Origin: Labilithrix sp.
Lineage (GTDB): Bacteria; Myxococcota; Polyangia; Polyangiales; Polyangiaceae
Length of the DNA: 34,363 bases
Assembly: GCA_028287035.1 (NCBI GenBank)
Contig: JAQBQL010000238.1
Location: 1-34,363, forward strand
Reading direction: 5' to 3'
The translations under genes and the position numbers were made by a program. This document shows, piece after piece, positions 19,277-28,090 of the stretch. Below the pieces are notes generated by a model. It was not told the DNA's origin and did not search any database. It was given only the letters and a program-made list of their open reading frames with translations. The number at the start of each line of letters is the position of its first letter. The first letter of the stretch is position 1.

Positions 19277-20014
19277 TCACCACGGGAGCGTGTCGTTCTC
19301 GTGGAAGAAGCCGCCGGTGGGCCCGTCGTCACCGAGGAGCGCGAGGCGCACGCTGGTCTTCGAGCTGTCACGAACCTCCATCGGCGCGCTCGGGCCGCCG
19401 AGGGGCGTCTTCACCCAGCCCGGGTGCGCGGCGTTGACCTTCACCTTCGTGCCCGCGAGCGCGGCGGCGAGGTGCACCGTGAACGCGTTGAGCGCCGCCT
19501 TCGACGCGTTGTAGCCGAACGACTTGCTGGTCGCGATCGGCGAGTCCGGCGTGCTGTGCAGCGTCAGCGAGCCGAGGATGCTCGACAGGTTGACGATGCG
19601 GCCCGCCGGCGCCTTCTCGAGGAGCGGCAGGAGGGTCTGGGTCAGGCTCACCACCGCGAAGAAGTTCGTGTCGAACGTGCTGCGGAGGGTCGCGATCGGC
19701 AGGTCCTTCGAGGTGTTGCCGGTGAGCGGCTCCTCGAGCGTGCCGGCGTTGTTGACGAGGATGTCGAGCCGCCCGTACTTCTTCTCGAGGTGCGCGTAGA
19801 CGGCGCGGTCGGACTCGGGGCGCGCCGCGTCGTAGGCGATCGCCTCCGCGGTGACGCCAGCGGTCCGGAGCTGCTTCACGGCGTCCTCGGCCTTGCCGGG
19901 ATCGCGCGCGCCGATGACGATCGTGACGCCCTTGCTGCCTAGATCGAGCGCAGTCTGCAGGCCGATGCCGCGGTTGCCGCCGGTGATGAACGCCACCTTC
20001 TGTTCGCTGCTCAT
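19277..20014 (-). CDS. Short-chain dehydrogenase/reductase
   Basis: A 245-residue classical SDR with a Rossmann fold. The cofactor motif is TGGNRGIG (11-18), the NNAG motif is at 88-91, the catalytic Ser is in VNLSSILG (S145), and the YxxxK pair is in FGYNASKAAL (Y168, K172). The Arg after the first motif (GARDPGK) suggests NADP(H) preference. It resembles carbonyl reductase-like SDRs. The start ATG 20014 has GGAGA 8-9 bases upstream. It is divergent from a TetR gene with two matching operator copies in the 105-base gap, so this reductase is very likely the repressor's target. The natural substrate is unknown; a reactive carbonyl or quinone would fit such regulated pairs. Confidence 0.92.
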   Translation of the reverse strand: MSSEQKVAFITGGNRGIGLQTALDLGSKGVTIVIGARDPGKAEDAVKQLRTAGVTAEAIAYDAARPESDRAVYAHLEKKYGRLDILVNNAGTLEEPLTGNTSKDLPIATLRSTFDTNFFAVVSLTQTLLPLLEKAPAGRIVNLSSILGSLTLHSTPDSPIATSKSFGYNASKAALNAFTVHLAAALAGTKVKVNAAHPGWVKTPLGGPSAPMEVRDSSKTSVRLALLGDDGPTGGFFHENDTLPW

Positions 20015-20038
20015 GTTCGCTTCTCCGTTCGTTGATTC

Positions 20039-20052
20039 GTACCGAACGGTAC
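20039..20052. promoter_or_regulatory. TetR operator copy 1 (SDR side)
   Basis: GTACCG-AA-CGGTAC, a 6-bp inverted repeat 24 bases before the SDR start. It overlaps the end of the -10-like element of the SDR promoter, and its core TACCnnnnGGTA is repeated at 20090-20101. Confidence 0.65.
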
Positions 20053-20079
20053 AATTGCTCCGCGGTCGCGGTCCGTCAA
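20051..20079 (-). promoter_or_regulatory. Probable promoter of the SDR gene
   Basis: On the minus strand TTGACG (20079-20074) is separated by exactly 17 bases from AATTGT (20056-20051). The -35 is a good match and the -10 is weak. TetR operator copy 1 overlaps the -10 and start site. Confidence 0.45.
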
Positions 20080-20089
20080 GGTCGATCTG

Positions 20090-20101
20090 TACCAATCGGT
20101 A
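20090..20101. promoter_or_regulatory. TetR operator copy 2 (tetR side)
   Basis: TACC-AATC-GGTA, with the same outer half-sites as copy 1. It lies 18 bases upstream of the TetR ATG and just before a TATGCT -10-like element, which suits autorepression. Confidence 0.55.
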
Positions 20102-20119
20102 AGCTATGCTCCAGGAGTC

Positions 20120-20710
20120 ATGAGCAGGCCCAAGGCATTCGACGAGCAAGAGGCGCTCGACGCCGCGATGCGCGTCTTCTGGCGCCAGGGCTACGAGGGG
20201 ACCTCGCTGAGCGACCTCACCGCCGCGATGGGCATCAACCGGCCGAGCCTCTACGCGACCTTCGGCAACAAGGAGGCGCTCTTCCGGCGCGCCGTGGAGC
20301 GGTACCTGGCGGGCCCCGGCGCGGCCATCATGGCTGCCCTCGAGCAGCCGACCGCGCGCGAGGCGGTTGCCGAGCTGCTCCGCATCCACGTCGAGGCGCC
20401 GGGCGAGCAGGGCCGTCCGCTCGGCTGCCTCATGATCAACGCGGGCCTCGGTTGCAGCATGGAGGCGGAGCCGCTGCGCGACGAGCTCGCGAAGACGCGC
20501 CAGGCCTCGGTGGTCGCGCTGCGGAAGCGTCTCGAGCGCGCCCAGCGCGAGGGCGACCTTCCGGCGGGCGCGAAGCCGGGAGCGCTCGCGTTCTTCGTGT
20601 GGACGGTGCTGCACGGCATCTCGGTGCAGGCGGTGAGCGGGGCGACGCGCGCGCAGCTCCGCGAGGCCGCCGCCCTGGCGATGCGGGCGTGGCCGGCAGC
20701 CGACGCGTGA
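20120..20710 (+). CDS. TetR/AcrR-family transcriptional regulator
   Basis: A 196-residue repressor. The HTH region spans about residues 8-55: EQEALDAAMRVFWRQGYEGT, SLSDLTAAMGINRPSLYATF and GNKEALFRRA. The FWRQGYEGTSLSDLTAAMGI wording is typical of the TetR subgroup paired with oxidoreductases. The C-terminal half has GRPLGCLMINAGLG, a known feature of this subgroup. ATG 20120 has CAGGAG only 2 bases upstream, an unusually short spacing, and TATGCT ends 9 bases upstream, so the transcript may start very near the ATG. It is divergent from the SDR gene and converges with the membrane protein gene with a gap of 6 bases. Confidence 0.9.
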   Translation: MSRPKAFDEQEALDAAMRVFWRQGYEGTSLSDLTAAMGINRPSLYATFGNKEALFRRAVERYLAGPGAAIMAALEQPTAREAVAELLRIHVEAPGEQGRPLGCLMINAGLGCSMEAEPLRDELAKTRQASVVALRKRLERAQREGDLPAGAKPGALAFFVWTVLHGISVQAVSGATRAQLREAAALAMRAWPAADA

Positions 20711-20716
20711 GCAGGC

Positions 20717-21775
20717 TCAGAGATCGCCGACCGTGCGCATCACCGCGAGCGCGCTCTTCGGGAGATCGCGTCCGCGCGCCACGATCGTTCCGTCGGGTCG
20801 CATCGCCCGGAACACCGGTCGCCCGTGGCGCGGGCCCTCCGCGTAGAGGACCATGAGCGGCGATCGATCCGCCCGCGCGGTCGCCCAGAGCTCGAACGCG
20901 CTCGCCTCGTCGGGCCGGTAGAAGGTCGCGAGCTTCTCGCGCGCCACGTCGAGCGGCGCCCCGTCCACGGTGCCGTCACTGTCGCGCTCGAGGCCGTGGA
21001 GACGGCGCGCCTGCCACGCCGAGCGGAGCGCCGTGTCCATCGTCGCCTCGGCCTTCTTGCGCTGCGCCTTCGAGCGCTCGGCGACGCGCTGGCGCGTCTC
21101 GAGCGAGGGAAACGTGCGGTGACGGAGCGCGAGGACGGTGACCGCATACCCCGCCGAGACGAGCGCGGTCACCAGCAGCAACACGAGGCGGCCGTGCTGG
21201 GCCTTCTTGTGGAGCGCCACGACCGTCGTCGTGATCGGCATCAGGAACATGATGACGGCGAGCGCCTCGATCCCGAGCCCGATCGCGAAGCTGACGACGA
21301 ACGTCCGGAAGCCGATGTCCGGCTGGTAGTCGACGAGGTACCGGTGCACGCCGCTGACGAGCGCCACCCCGAAGGTCAGGAACGTGTAGCCCTTGAACAG
21401 CCACAGCTCACGCCGCGCCTCCCGCACCGTCAGCCAGTACGGGAAGAGCAGGGGATAGAAGACGTAGTAGATGAACGGCTGCGGAGCGCGCTCGCGGTAG
21501 TACGCCTCGAACGCGAGCTGTCGCCGCAGGATGCGCCCGAGCCAGCCCCGCCGCTCGGCGTGCTTCCGCAGCACCTCGCCGAAGAAGAAGGCGAGGAGCG
21601 CGAGCACGATGTTCGCGATGGCCGCCGTCATGGGGACCAGCGACGCGAGCACCACGATGCCGAACGGCGCCGCGGCGAAGAAGGCGACCCGGAACAGGTA
21701 CTCGACGATGTCGCCCGCCGTCTCGGGATGTTCCCGAGGCGGTACGGGCGGCAGGGGCGCCGGGGCGCGCTTCAC
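20717..21775 (-). CDS. Multi-pass membrane protein of unknown function, coupled to isocitrate lyase
   Basis: A 352-residue protein with about six predicted membrane segments (roughly residues 28-46, 50-66, 101-116, 128-144, 158-182, 196-217). After them comes a soluble C-terminal region of ~130 residues containing a basic helix (ETRQRVAERSKAQRKKAEATMD) and a small domain ending FRAMRPDGTIVARGRDL. The N-terminus is Pro-rich (APLPPVPPREHP). I do not recognise the family. The start ATG 21775 is 3 bases after the isocitrate lyase stop, so the two genes are almost certainly translated from one message. A link to glyoxylate-shunt metabolism is suggested only by this coupling. Confidence 0.75.
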   Translation of the reverse strand: MKRAPAPLPPVPPREHPETAGDIVEYLFRVAFFAAAPFGIVVLASLVPMTAAIANIVLALLAFFFGEVLRKHAERRGWLGRILRRQLAFEAYYRERAPQPFIYYVFYPLLFPYWLTVREARRELWLFKGYTFLTFGVALVSGVHRYLVDYQPDIGFRTFVVSFAIGLGIEALAVIMFLMPITTTVVALHKKAQHGRLVLLLVTALVSAGYAVTVLALRHRTFPSLETRQRVAERSKAQRKKAEATMDTALRSAWQARRLHGLERDSDGTVDGAPLDVAREKLATFYRPDEASAFELWATARADRSPLMVLYAEGPRHGRPVFRAMRPDGTIVARGRDLPKSALAVMRTVGDL

Positions 21776-21778
21776 GAA

Positions 21779-24052
21779 TCAGGCTTCGGAGATCAGCGCA
21801 CCGAGCGCCACGCGATCGGGATCGAGCAGGTGCTTCACGCGGTCCTTGTTCACGTCGGCGACGATGATCTCGCCGACCTCGTCCCCGACGGCGCTGAAGA
21901 TGCCCCGGTGCTTCATGCGCTCGGTCTGACGGCGGTTGTCGTCGGTCGGCGTGAGGTAGTGCACCGAGTCGATCTTGTAGCGATGGATCAGGAAGAGCTG
22001 CGTGAGCGTCATGAGGCGCTTCTTCCGCAGCGACATGTCGAACGTGTTCTGGTCGCGGATCGAGAGGATCGAACGGCCCTTGCGGTCGTGGATCGGCTCG
22101 AACACCACGTTCGCGGCGACGTTCCCGGCCTCGTCGGTGATGCTGAGGGCGAGCAGCTGCGCGCCGGCCGAGTGCGGGCGGAGCGAGGCGGTGAGCTTGC
22201 CCTCGAAGCTCCAGCGCTTGCGCCAGAGATCGAGCCACTCGGTGAGGAGCTTCGGGGGCACCTCGGTCTGTACCGTGTGCTGGAACTGCGTCGAGCCCTT
22301 GCCCATCGCCTTCGTCGTCGCGGTGCGGCCGGAGAGCGACATGAGCGCGGCGTCGGCGCGCGGCCCGCCGACGAGCGTCTGCGGGTGCTGGTACGGCGAC
22401 TCGAGGAGGCGGAACTTCCGCTGCAGGCGCGCGAGGGCGAGCATGCCGTCCTGCCGGAGCGCGAGCGCGAACTCCTCGCCGGCGAGGCCGTCGATCTGGT
22501 GGCCGCCGTAGGTGATGAAGTTGAACACGAAGCCCATCTTCCCGAGCTCCTCGGGGAAGCGGCGCATCTGCTCGTCGCTCATGCCCGTCGTGTCCCAGTT
22601 GAAGGACGGTGACAGGTTGTAGGCGAGCATCGCGTCGGGGAACTTCGCGTGGATCGCGTCGGCGAAGATCTTCGCCTCGTGGAGGTCGGCGGTCTTCGTC
22701 TCCATCCAGATGATGTCGGCATAGGGCGCGACCGCGAGCGACTTCTGGATCGCGTAATCGATGCCGCCGCGGACCTGGTAGTAGCCGTCCGGCGACTTCG
22801 CGTGCTCGCAGTCCCACGTGACGTGGACGCCCATGCCCTTCGCCTTCTCGCTGATCGCGAAGAACGAAGCGCGGGAGGAAAAGGCGAGCCATTCCTCCTC
22901 GGTGATCGCGAACTGCACGCCTTCACCGGCGAGAAAACGCATCACGTCGGCGACGGCCTCGCCGTACGTCTTCACGTTGGCCTCGGTCTGCCACACGTCG
23001 ACGAAGGTATCGAAGACCCGGTCGAGCGCCGCGTCGACCGCGGTGCCGCCGGTCTTCTCGTAGTGGGCGACCGCCTCCGCGATCTTGGCATTGATGCCCG
23101 CGCTCTCGAGCCATGCGTCGGCGACCGCGTACTCGTCGTCGCCCGTCGCGTAGAGCTCCCAGCCGGAGAGCTCGGAGATGCCCGACTTCGAGAACCGCCG
23201 CAGGATCGCGAGTAGCGAGGCCTTGAAGCTCGGGATGTCGACGTTGGTGGCGCCGAGGATGAACGGCTGATCGCGCTCGTCGCTGCGGCCGTCGAGGAGC
23301 GTCGCCGACTCCGCGTCGGTGCGCGCGACGATGATGCCCGGCACCTGCATGATGTCGAGCTGGAAGCGCGCGGCGCTGAGCCGCTTGATCTGCTCGTCCT
23401 CCGAGACGAGGACCTTGCCGCCCTGGTGACCGCACTTCTTCACGCCCGGCTTCTGATCCTCGATGTGGTAGCCGGGGACGCCGATCTCGACAAAGCGCCG
23501 GACCAGGTTGCGGACGTGCGCGTCGCCGCCGTGGCCCGTGTCGGCGTCGGCGATGATGAACGGGCGGAAGTCGACGGGCGGGGGCGCGGCCTTGCGCTGC
23601 TCCTCGCTCATGCGGCTGCGCGCGAAGTGCTGGTTCTTGTCGGCGGTGAGGAGCGCGCGCACGATGGGCGCCGCCTCGTCGGGGACCTGGCTCAGCGGGT
23701 AGCTCGCGAGATCGGGGCCGGGGTCCTCCTGGGAGGAGCCCTTGGCGCTCGTCGCCCAGCCGCCGAGGTAGATGCCCTCGATGCCCATGCGCTTCATGGC
23801 GACGGCCTGGCCCGGCGAGTACGGACCGAACGTCGTGATGCTCTTGCCCTGCGCGTAGAGCTCACGGAGGCGCGCGTAGAACGCGGCGGCGGTCTCGGCG
23901 GCCAGCGTGTAGTCGTTCCGGATCGTGCCGCGCTGCGCGACGACCTCGCGCGCCGTGTAGAGGCGTTTGAGCCCCGCGAACCGGGGGCTCTCGAGCCAGC
24001 GGCGCATGCGGTCGAGGTCGGAGACGTCTTGCTCGGAGGTCATCGCGTTCAT
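21779..24052 (-). CDS. aceA: Isocitrate lyase, long ICL2-type
   Basis: A 757-residue enzyme cleaving isocitrate to glyoxylate and succinate, the first step of the glyoxylate shunt. The catalytic signature is KKCGHQGGK (C207 in 205-209), with YHIEDQ (195-200), [12 protein letters not shown] for Mg binding, VARTDAESA, and the late SPSFNWD loop. Short ICLs have about 430 residues and fungal ones about 550. This length, and a C-terminal region of about 160 residues after the lyase barrel (from [20 protein letters not shown] onwards, with [20 protein letters not shown]), fits the actinobacterial ICL2 type. In M. tuberculosis the C-terminal domain of ICL2 mediates activation by acetyl-CoA. Met4 (24043), with AGGA 8 bases upstream, may be the true start. 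No malate synthase is in the window. Confidence 0.93.
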   Translation of the reverse strand: MNAMTSEQDVSDLDRMRRWLESPRFAGLKRLYTAREVVAQRGTIRNDYTLAAETAAAFYARLRELYAQGKSITTFGPYSPGQAVAMKRMGIEGIYLGGWATSAKGSSQEDPGPDLASYPLSQVPDEAAPIVRALLTADKNQHFARSRMSEEQRKAAPPPVDFRPFIIADADTGHGGDAHVRNLVRRFVEIGVPGYHIEDQKPGVKKCGHQGGKVLVSEDEQIKRLSAARFQLDIMQVPGIIVARTDAESATLLDGRSDERDQPFILGATNVDIPSFKASLLAILRRFSKSGISELSGWELYATGDDEYAVADAWLESAGINAKIAEAVAHYEKTGGTAVDAALDRVFDTFVDVWQTEANVKTYGEAVADVMRFLAGEGVQFAITEEEWLAFSSRASFFAISEKAKGMGVHVTWDCEHAKSPDGYYQVRGGIDYAIQKSLAVAPYADIIWMETKTADLHEAKIFADAIHAKFPDAMLAYNLSPSFNWDTTGMSDEQMRRFPEELGKMGFVFNFITYGGHQIDGLAGEEFALALRQDGMLALARLQRKFRLLESPYQHPQTLVGGPRADAALMSLSGRTATTKAMGKGSTQFQHTVQTEVPPKLLTEWLDLWRKRWSFEGKLTASLRPHSAGAQLLALSITDEAGNVAANVVFEPIHDRKGRSILSIRDQNTFDMSLRKKRLMTLTQLFLIHRYKIDSVHYLTPTDDNRRQTERMKHRGIFSAVGDEVGEIIVADVNKDRVKHLLDPDRVALGALISEA

Positions 24053-24118
24053 CCTAGACGACCTTCGCGCGGTTCGTTCCGAGGTTTTCGCAATCCTGGC
24101 GCCTACCTGGCGCGCCCC

Positions 24119-24283
24119 TCAACGAACGAGCTCGCACGCGTCGGCGGGGTCGAGGCCGAGGTCGCGCACGAGCAGGAAGGCCGCACAATCGCGGCGCCCG
24201 CTACGAAGCGCGTCCTTGATGCTCGGCGGAAGAAGGGGGCTCGCGACGAGGAGCGACGCCATCGAGAAGGAGGGCGTGGTCAT
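24119..24283 (-). CDS. Possible small protein upstream of isocitrate lyase
   Basis: A 54-codon frame on the same strand as aceA, ending 66 bases before it, in the 373-base gap 24053-24425. The peptide reads MTTPSFSMASLLVASP, then LLPPSIKDALRSGRR and DCAAFLLVRDLGLDPADACELV. The second half resembles a short helical hairpin of the type seen in small proteins that echo the ribosomal L7/L12 C-terminal helix. Third codon positions are almost all G or C, as in real genes here. Against it: no Shine-Dalgarno is seen, the peptide is short, and GC-rich DNA gives many chance frames. Upstream in-frame ATGs at 24304 and 24370 are possible. The rest of the gap (24053-24118 and 24284-24425) shows only a TATAGGCT element before the next plus-strand gene. 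Confidence 0.4.
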   Translation of the reverse strand: MTTPSFSMASLLVASPLLPPSIKDALRSGRRDCAAFLLVRDLGLDPADACELVR

Positions 24284-24425
24284 GACGGCGGGGTGATGCT
24301 GCATCTTGGTCAGGCTTAACGATGCTCGGGCTGCCCTCGAGGATGCGCGCAGGGACGAGGATCGTTCCACCCGCGAAGGCGCATCCGGGTCGCAGCGCGA
24401 TCCGGGCTGTTATAGGCTGGGCTCG

Positions 24426-25046
24426 ATGACCGACCGGCTCCCGTTCCTCGACGAGCGCGCGAAGGCCCGGGCGGTGCTCGCGGTGAAGGCCTTCGAGGCG
24501 CAGACCTGTGCCGAGCTCGTCGTCACGGTGAAGAAGCAGGCGCGCACCTACCAGGAGGCGCATCTCCTGATGGGCGCCGTGCTCGCGTTCCTCGTGCTGG
24601 TGTTCCTCCTCTACTTCCCGTGGGACTTCAACACCGCGCTGATGCCGCTCGACACGGCGATCGCGTTCGCGGCGGGTTACCTCCTGTCGCGATGGTTGCC
24701 CCCGCTGCAGCGGCTCGCGCTCACCGAGGCTCGGCGCCGTCAGAGCGTCGAGCCGGCGGCGAAGGCGGCGTTCGTCGATCTCGGCGTCACGCGCACCAGC
24801 GGACGCACCGGCGTTCTCGTCTACGTCGCGATGCTCGAGGGCATGGTCAGCGTGGTCGCCGACGCGGGCGTCACGCCGGAGGCGCAGGCCGCCGCCCAGT
24901 CGGCGCGCGTCACCCTCGAGGCGGCGCTCGGCCGGCTCGACATCGGCGCCTTCGCGGCCGCGCTCGAGTCGCTCGGTGCGGCCTTCGCGCCGACGATGCC
25001 GCGGGCCCACGACGACGTGAACGAGCTCCCGGACGAGGTCGCATGA
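24426..25046 (+). CDS. Membrane protein with TPM (DUF477) domain
   Basis: A 206-residue protein with a split TPM domain. The N-terminal strand AQTCAELVVTVKKQART comes before two membrane segments (about residues 46-63 and 75-90), and the second part SGRTGVLVYVAMLEGMVSVVADAGV follows them. TPM domains occur in membrane-associated proteins such as YgcG and the thylakoid PSII repair protein Psb32/TLP18.3; some have acid phosphatase activity. The stop overlaps the next ATG (ATGA at 25043), and the partner is a Gly/Ser-rich Tim44-like membrane protein, so the pair probably works at the same membrane. No Shine-Dalgarno is visible; TATAGGCT ends 7 bases before ATG 24426, suggesting a leaderless transcript. 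Confidence 0.82.
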   Translation: MTDRLPFLDERAKARAVLAVKAFEAQTCAELVVTVKKQARTYQEAHLLMGAVLAFLVLVFLLYFPWDFNTALMPLDTAIAFAAGYLLSRWLPPLQRLALTEARRRQSVEPAAKAAFVDLGVTRTSGRTGVLVYVAMLEGMVSVVADAGVTPEAQAAAQSARVTLEAALGRLDIGAFAAALESLGAAFAPTMPRAHDDVNELPDEVA

Positions 25047-26656
25047 GCCACCCTTCTTCGTTTCTCCGCTGGCGTGACCGCGCCGTTCGCGCGGCGGTCG
25101 TGGCGCTCGGCTCGCGTGATCTCCAGAAGATCGTGGCGGGCGCGCTGGTCGTCCTTCCCGTGCTGCTCACCGTGACGCTCGCCGAGGCCCGGCCGGGCGG
25201 CGGCAGCTCGTACTCGGGCGGCAGCAGCAGGAGCTCCGGCGGGAGCAGGAGCTCGGGCGGCGGCGGGTACAGCGGCGGCGGCTACAGCGGCGGCGGCGGG
25301 AGCAGCGACGGGGGCTTCGTGCTCCTCCTGCTCGCGCATCCTTCGATCGGAATCCCGATCGTCCTCCTCATCATCGTGATCTTCGTGGTGCGTGCGCGCA
25401 CGCAGGCGTCGCTCGGCGGCAGCGAGTGGTCCACGGGCGGAACGAACCAGTGGACGCCGTACGAGCCGCCCCCGCCGCCCGAGCCGCGTGAGCCCCTTCG
25501 CACCAGGCTGGAAGCGCTCCGGCGCACCGATCCCGGGTTCTCGATCGTGGTCTTCGAGGACTTTCTCTACTTCCTCTACGCGGAGATGCACCGGGCGCGC
25601 GGGGTGGGTCAGGCCGAGCAGCTCGCCGCGTACGTCGCGGATCATGCGCGCGCCGGCCTCGCCAACGACGGCCGCGTCGTCGAGGTGACGGGCATCATCA
25701 TCGGCGCGCTCTCCTACGAGGACGTGGAGGTCGACGCGCAGGGCGCCGCCACCGTGGAGGTCATCGTCGAGTCGAACTACGTCGAGCGTTACCGTCCGCA
25801 GGGCGAGCAGCGCTTCTACGTGAAGGAGCAGCTTCGTCTCACGCGCGCCGCGGGCGCTCGGTCTCGCGATCCCGGCAAGGCGCGCACGCTCAATTGCCCG
25901 AACTGCGGCGGACCGCTCTCCAACATGCGCGGCACGACGTGCAGCTACTGCCACACCACCGTCCCGCAGGGCTCCAGGGACTGGGCGATCGCCGGGCGCG
26001 AGGTGCTCGAGCGCGAGCCGCGCGGCCCGCTGCTCACGTCGAACGTCGAGGAGCAGGGCACGAGCCTGCCGACCGTCGTCGACCCCGCCGCGCACGCGAC
26101 GTTCGCGCAGATCCAGGCGAAGGACCCGCAGGGCACGTCGTGGCAGCAGCTGGAGCACCGCATCGGCCTCGTCTTCCAGGAGTTCCACGCCGGCTGGGTG
26201 GCGCGCGATCCGTCGCGCGTGCGGCCGTTCGTGAGTGACAACCTGTTCCAGTCGCAGCTGTACTGGATCGACCTGTACCGCGCCGCGCACTGCATCAATC
26301 GCACCGATGGCTCGCGCATCACGCGCCTCGAGCTCGCGAGCGCCACCACCGATGCCTATTACGATTCGGTGACGGTCCGCCTCCACGCGACCGGCCTCGA
26401 CTACACGATGGGCGAGGACGGACGGCTGCTGAGCGGCAGCCAGAGCGTCCCGCGCGCCTATTCCGAATACTGGACGATGATCCGCGGCGCCCAGAAGAAG
26501 AAGACCGACAAGGGCGAGCGCAACTGCCCGAGCTGCGGCGCGCCCTTGAAGATCAGCATGACCGGCAACTGCGAATACTGCCAGGTGAAGGTCACGAGCG
26601 GCGAATACGACTGGGTCCTCTCCCGCATCGAGCAGGACGAGGCGTACCGCGGTTAG
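25043..26656 (+). CDS. Tim44-like membrane protein with two zinc ribbons
   Basis: A 537-residue protein. Segment order: a hydrophobic segment at residues ~28-48 (signal or anchor, ending LAEAR), a Gly/Ser/Tyr-rich flexible stretch at 51-90, a membrane segment at ~91-117, and a long soluble part. The soluble part has two repeats of a Tim44-like fold: DPGFSIVVFEDFLYFLYAEMH ... with Arg/Tyr strands, and GLVFQEFHAGWVARDPSRV ... LHATGLDYTMG. A four-Cys zinc ribbon ends each: C285/C288/C300/C303 and C495/C498/C510/C513. Bacterial Tim44-like proteins are membrane-associated and often sit beside TPM-domain proteins. Coupled start (ATGA overlap) with the TPM gene supports one complex. The role is unknown; lipid or protein handling at the membrane is a guess. 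Confidence 0.85.
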   Translation: MSHPSSFLRWRDRAVRAAVVALGSRDLQKIVAGALVVLPVLLTVTLAEARPGGGSSYSGGSSRSSGGSRSSGGGGYSGGGYSGGGGSSDGGFVLLLLAHPSIGIPIVLLIIVIFVVRARTQASLGGSEWSTGGTNQWTPYEPPPPPEPREPLRTRLEALRRTDPGFSIVVFEDFLYFLYAEMHRARGVGQAEQLAAYVADHARAGLANDGRVVEVTGIIIGALSYEDVEVDAQGAATVEVIVESNYVERYRPQGEQRFYVKEQLRLTRAAGARSRDPGKARTLNCPNCGGPLSNMRGTTCSYCHTTVPQGSRDWAIAGREVLEREPRGPLLTSNVEEQGTSLPTVVDPAAHATFAQIQAKDPQGTSWQQLEHRIGLVFQEFHAGWVARDPSRVRPFVSDNLFQSQLYWIDLYRAAHCINRTDGSRITRLELASATTDAYYDSVTVRLHATGLDYTMGEDGRLLSGSQSVPRAYSEYWTMIRGAQKKKTDKGERNCPSCGAPLKISMTGNCEYCQVKVTSGEYDWVLSRIEQDEAYRG

Positions 26657-26665
26657 CGCTCGCGC

Positions 26666-28090
26666 TCAGGCCAGCACGCCGCGCAGGGCGGCGCGGGCCG
26701 CCCAGTACCCGCACATGCCGTGGACGCCTCCGCCCGGCGGCGTGGCGCTCGAGCAGAGGAAGAGCGACGGGTTGGGCGTCGTGTACGGGTTCCAGCGGGC
26801 GACGGGACGGGCGAGCGTCTGCGGGAGATCGTTCAGGCCGCCGCCGATGTCCCCGCCCACGTAGTTGGCATTGTGACGCTCGACGTCCGCCGCGTTCATG
26901 GTCGATCGGGCGAGCACGAGATCACGGAAGCCCGGCGCGAACCGCTCGATCTGGTCCTCGATGATGGTCGACATGTCGACCTTCGAGCCGTTCGGGACAT
27001 GGCAATAGGCCCAGAGCGTGTGCTGCCCGGGGGGCGCCCGCGTGTCGTCGAAGAGGCTCTGCTGGGCGACGAGCACGAAGGGCCGCTCCGAGACGCGGCC
27101 CTCGTGAGGCGCGCGCTCGCTGCCCGCCAGCTCCTCGAGCGTGCCACCGACGTGCACGGTGGCCGTGCGATGGCACTCGGCGGCGGTCCACGGCACCGGG
27201 CCGCGAAGCGCGAAGTCCATCTTGAAGACGCCCGGGCCATGGCGGTAGCGCCGGAGCTGATCGCCGTAGCTCGCGGGGAGCGCGTCGCCCGCGATCTGCA
27301 CGAGGCTGCGCGGCATCACGTCGAGGAGGACCGCCTTCGCGCGCGGGAGGCTGCGGAGGGACGTGACCCGTTCGCCGGTGCGGACGTCGCCGCCGTGGGC
27401 GCGGAGCTCGCGCACGAGCGCGTCGCTGATGGTCTGCGAGCCGCCCTTCGGGAAGGGCCAGCCCACCGCATGCGCCGAGGCGGCGAGGACGAGGCCGAAG
27501 GACGCCGAGCCCTCCGACTCGAGCGGCATGATCGAATGCGCGGCGCAGCTCGCGAACATGGCGCGGGCGTGGACGCCCCGGAACGAGCTCTCCGCGAAGC
27601 GCGTCGCCGACTGCAGCGCGCCGAGGCCGAAGCGCGCCATCTTGAAGGGATGACGAGGGATGCGCACCGGCTTCAGGAGCTCGCCGAAGAGGGCGTCGGG
27701 GTCGCGATCGAAGGGCGCGTACACGTCGCGCCACGCCTGGGCGTCCTCGCCGAGGCCGAGCGCCGACGCCTCGAGGCCGCGCTGCAGCGTCGCGGCGGTC
27801 CCGTCGTCGAGCGGATGCGCGACCGCGATGGGCGGCTCGATCCACGTGACGCCGTGCTTCTCGAGCGGGACGGTCCTCAGGAAAGGCGAGAGCACGCCGA
27901 GCGGGTGAATCGCCGAGCAGATGTCGTGGTGGAAGCCGGGGAGGTTCAGCTCCGCGGTCCGCGCGCCGCCGCCGATGGTGTCCTCGGCCTCGAGGACGAG
28001 CACCGAGCGGCCGGCGCGCGCGATCTCGATCGCGGCGGCGAGCCCGTTCGGTCCTGATCCGACCACGATCGCGTCGTAGCTCTCTGCCAT
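26666..28090 (-). CDS. Phytoene-desaturase-like FAD/NAD(P)-dependent oxidoreductase
   Basis: A 474-residue flavoprotein of the carotenoid desaturase / PYROXD2 superfamily. The dinucleotide fold is DAIVVGSGPNGLAAAIEIAR (about residues 6-25) followed by LVLEAEDTIGGGARTAEL. The FxxDICSAIHPLG segment and the C-terminal LFLCSSATPPGGGVHGMCGYWAA FAD-contact motif fit the NAD(P)/FAD-dependent oxidoreductases called phytoene dehydrogenase-related. No other carotenoid genes (crtB, crtE) are present, so carotenoid synthesis is not supported. Members of this branch remain mostly uncharacterised. The gene is convergent with the Tim44-like gene (9-base gap) and stands alone, divergent from the operon that begins at 28313. 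Confidence 0.88.
   Translation of the reverse strand: MAESYDAIVVGSGPNGLAAAIEIARAGRSVLVLEAEDTIGGGARTAELNLPGFHHDICSAIHPLGVLSPFLRTVPLEKHGVTWIEPPIAVAHPLDDGTAATLQRGLEASALGLGEDAQAWRDVYAPFDRDPDALFGELLKPVRIPRHPFKMARFGLGALQSATRFAESSFRGVHARAMFASCAAHSIMPLESEGSASFGLVLAASAHAVGWPFPKGGSQTISDALVRELRAHGGDVRTGERVTSLRSLPRAKAVLLDVMPRSLVQIAGDALPASYGDQLRRYRHGPGVFKMDFALRGPVPWTAAECHRTATVHVGGTLEELAGSERAPHEGRVSERPFVLVAQQSLFDDTRAPPGQHTLWAYCHVPNGSKVDMSTIIEDQIERFAPGFRDLVLARSTMNAADVERHNANYVGGDIGGGLNDLPQTLARPVARWNPYTTPNPSLFLCSSATPPGGGVHGMCGYWAARAALRGVLA

Noticed and set aside
26666..28090. Carotenoid biosynthesis gene
   Set aside because: No crtB, crtE or other carotenoid genes are nearby. The sequence fits the broad phytoene-dehydrogenase-related group, whose members mostly have other or unknown roles.
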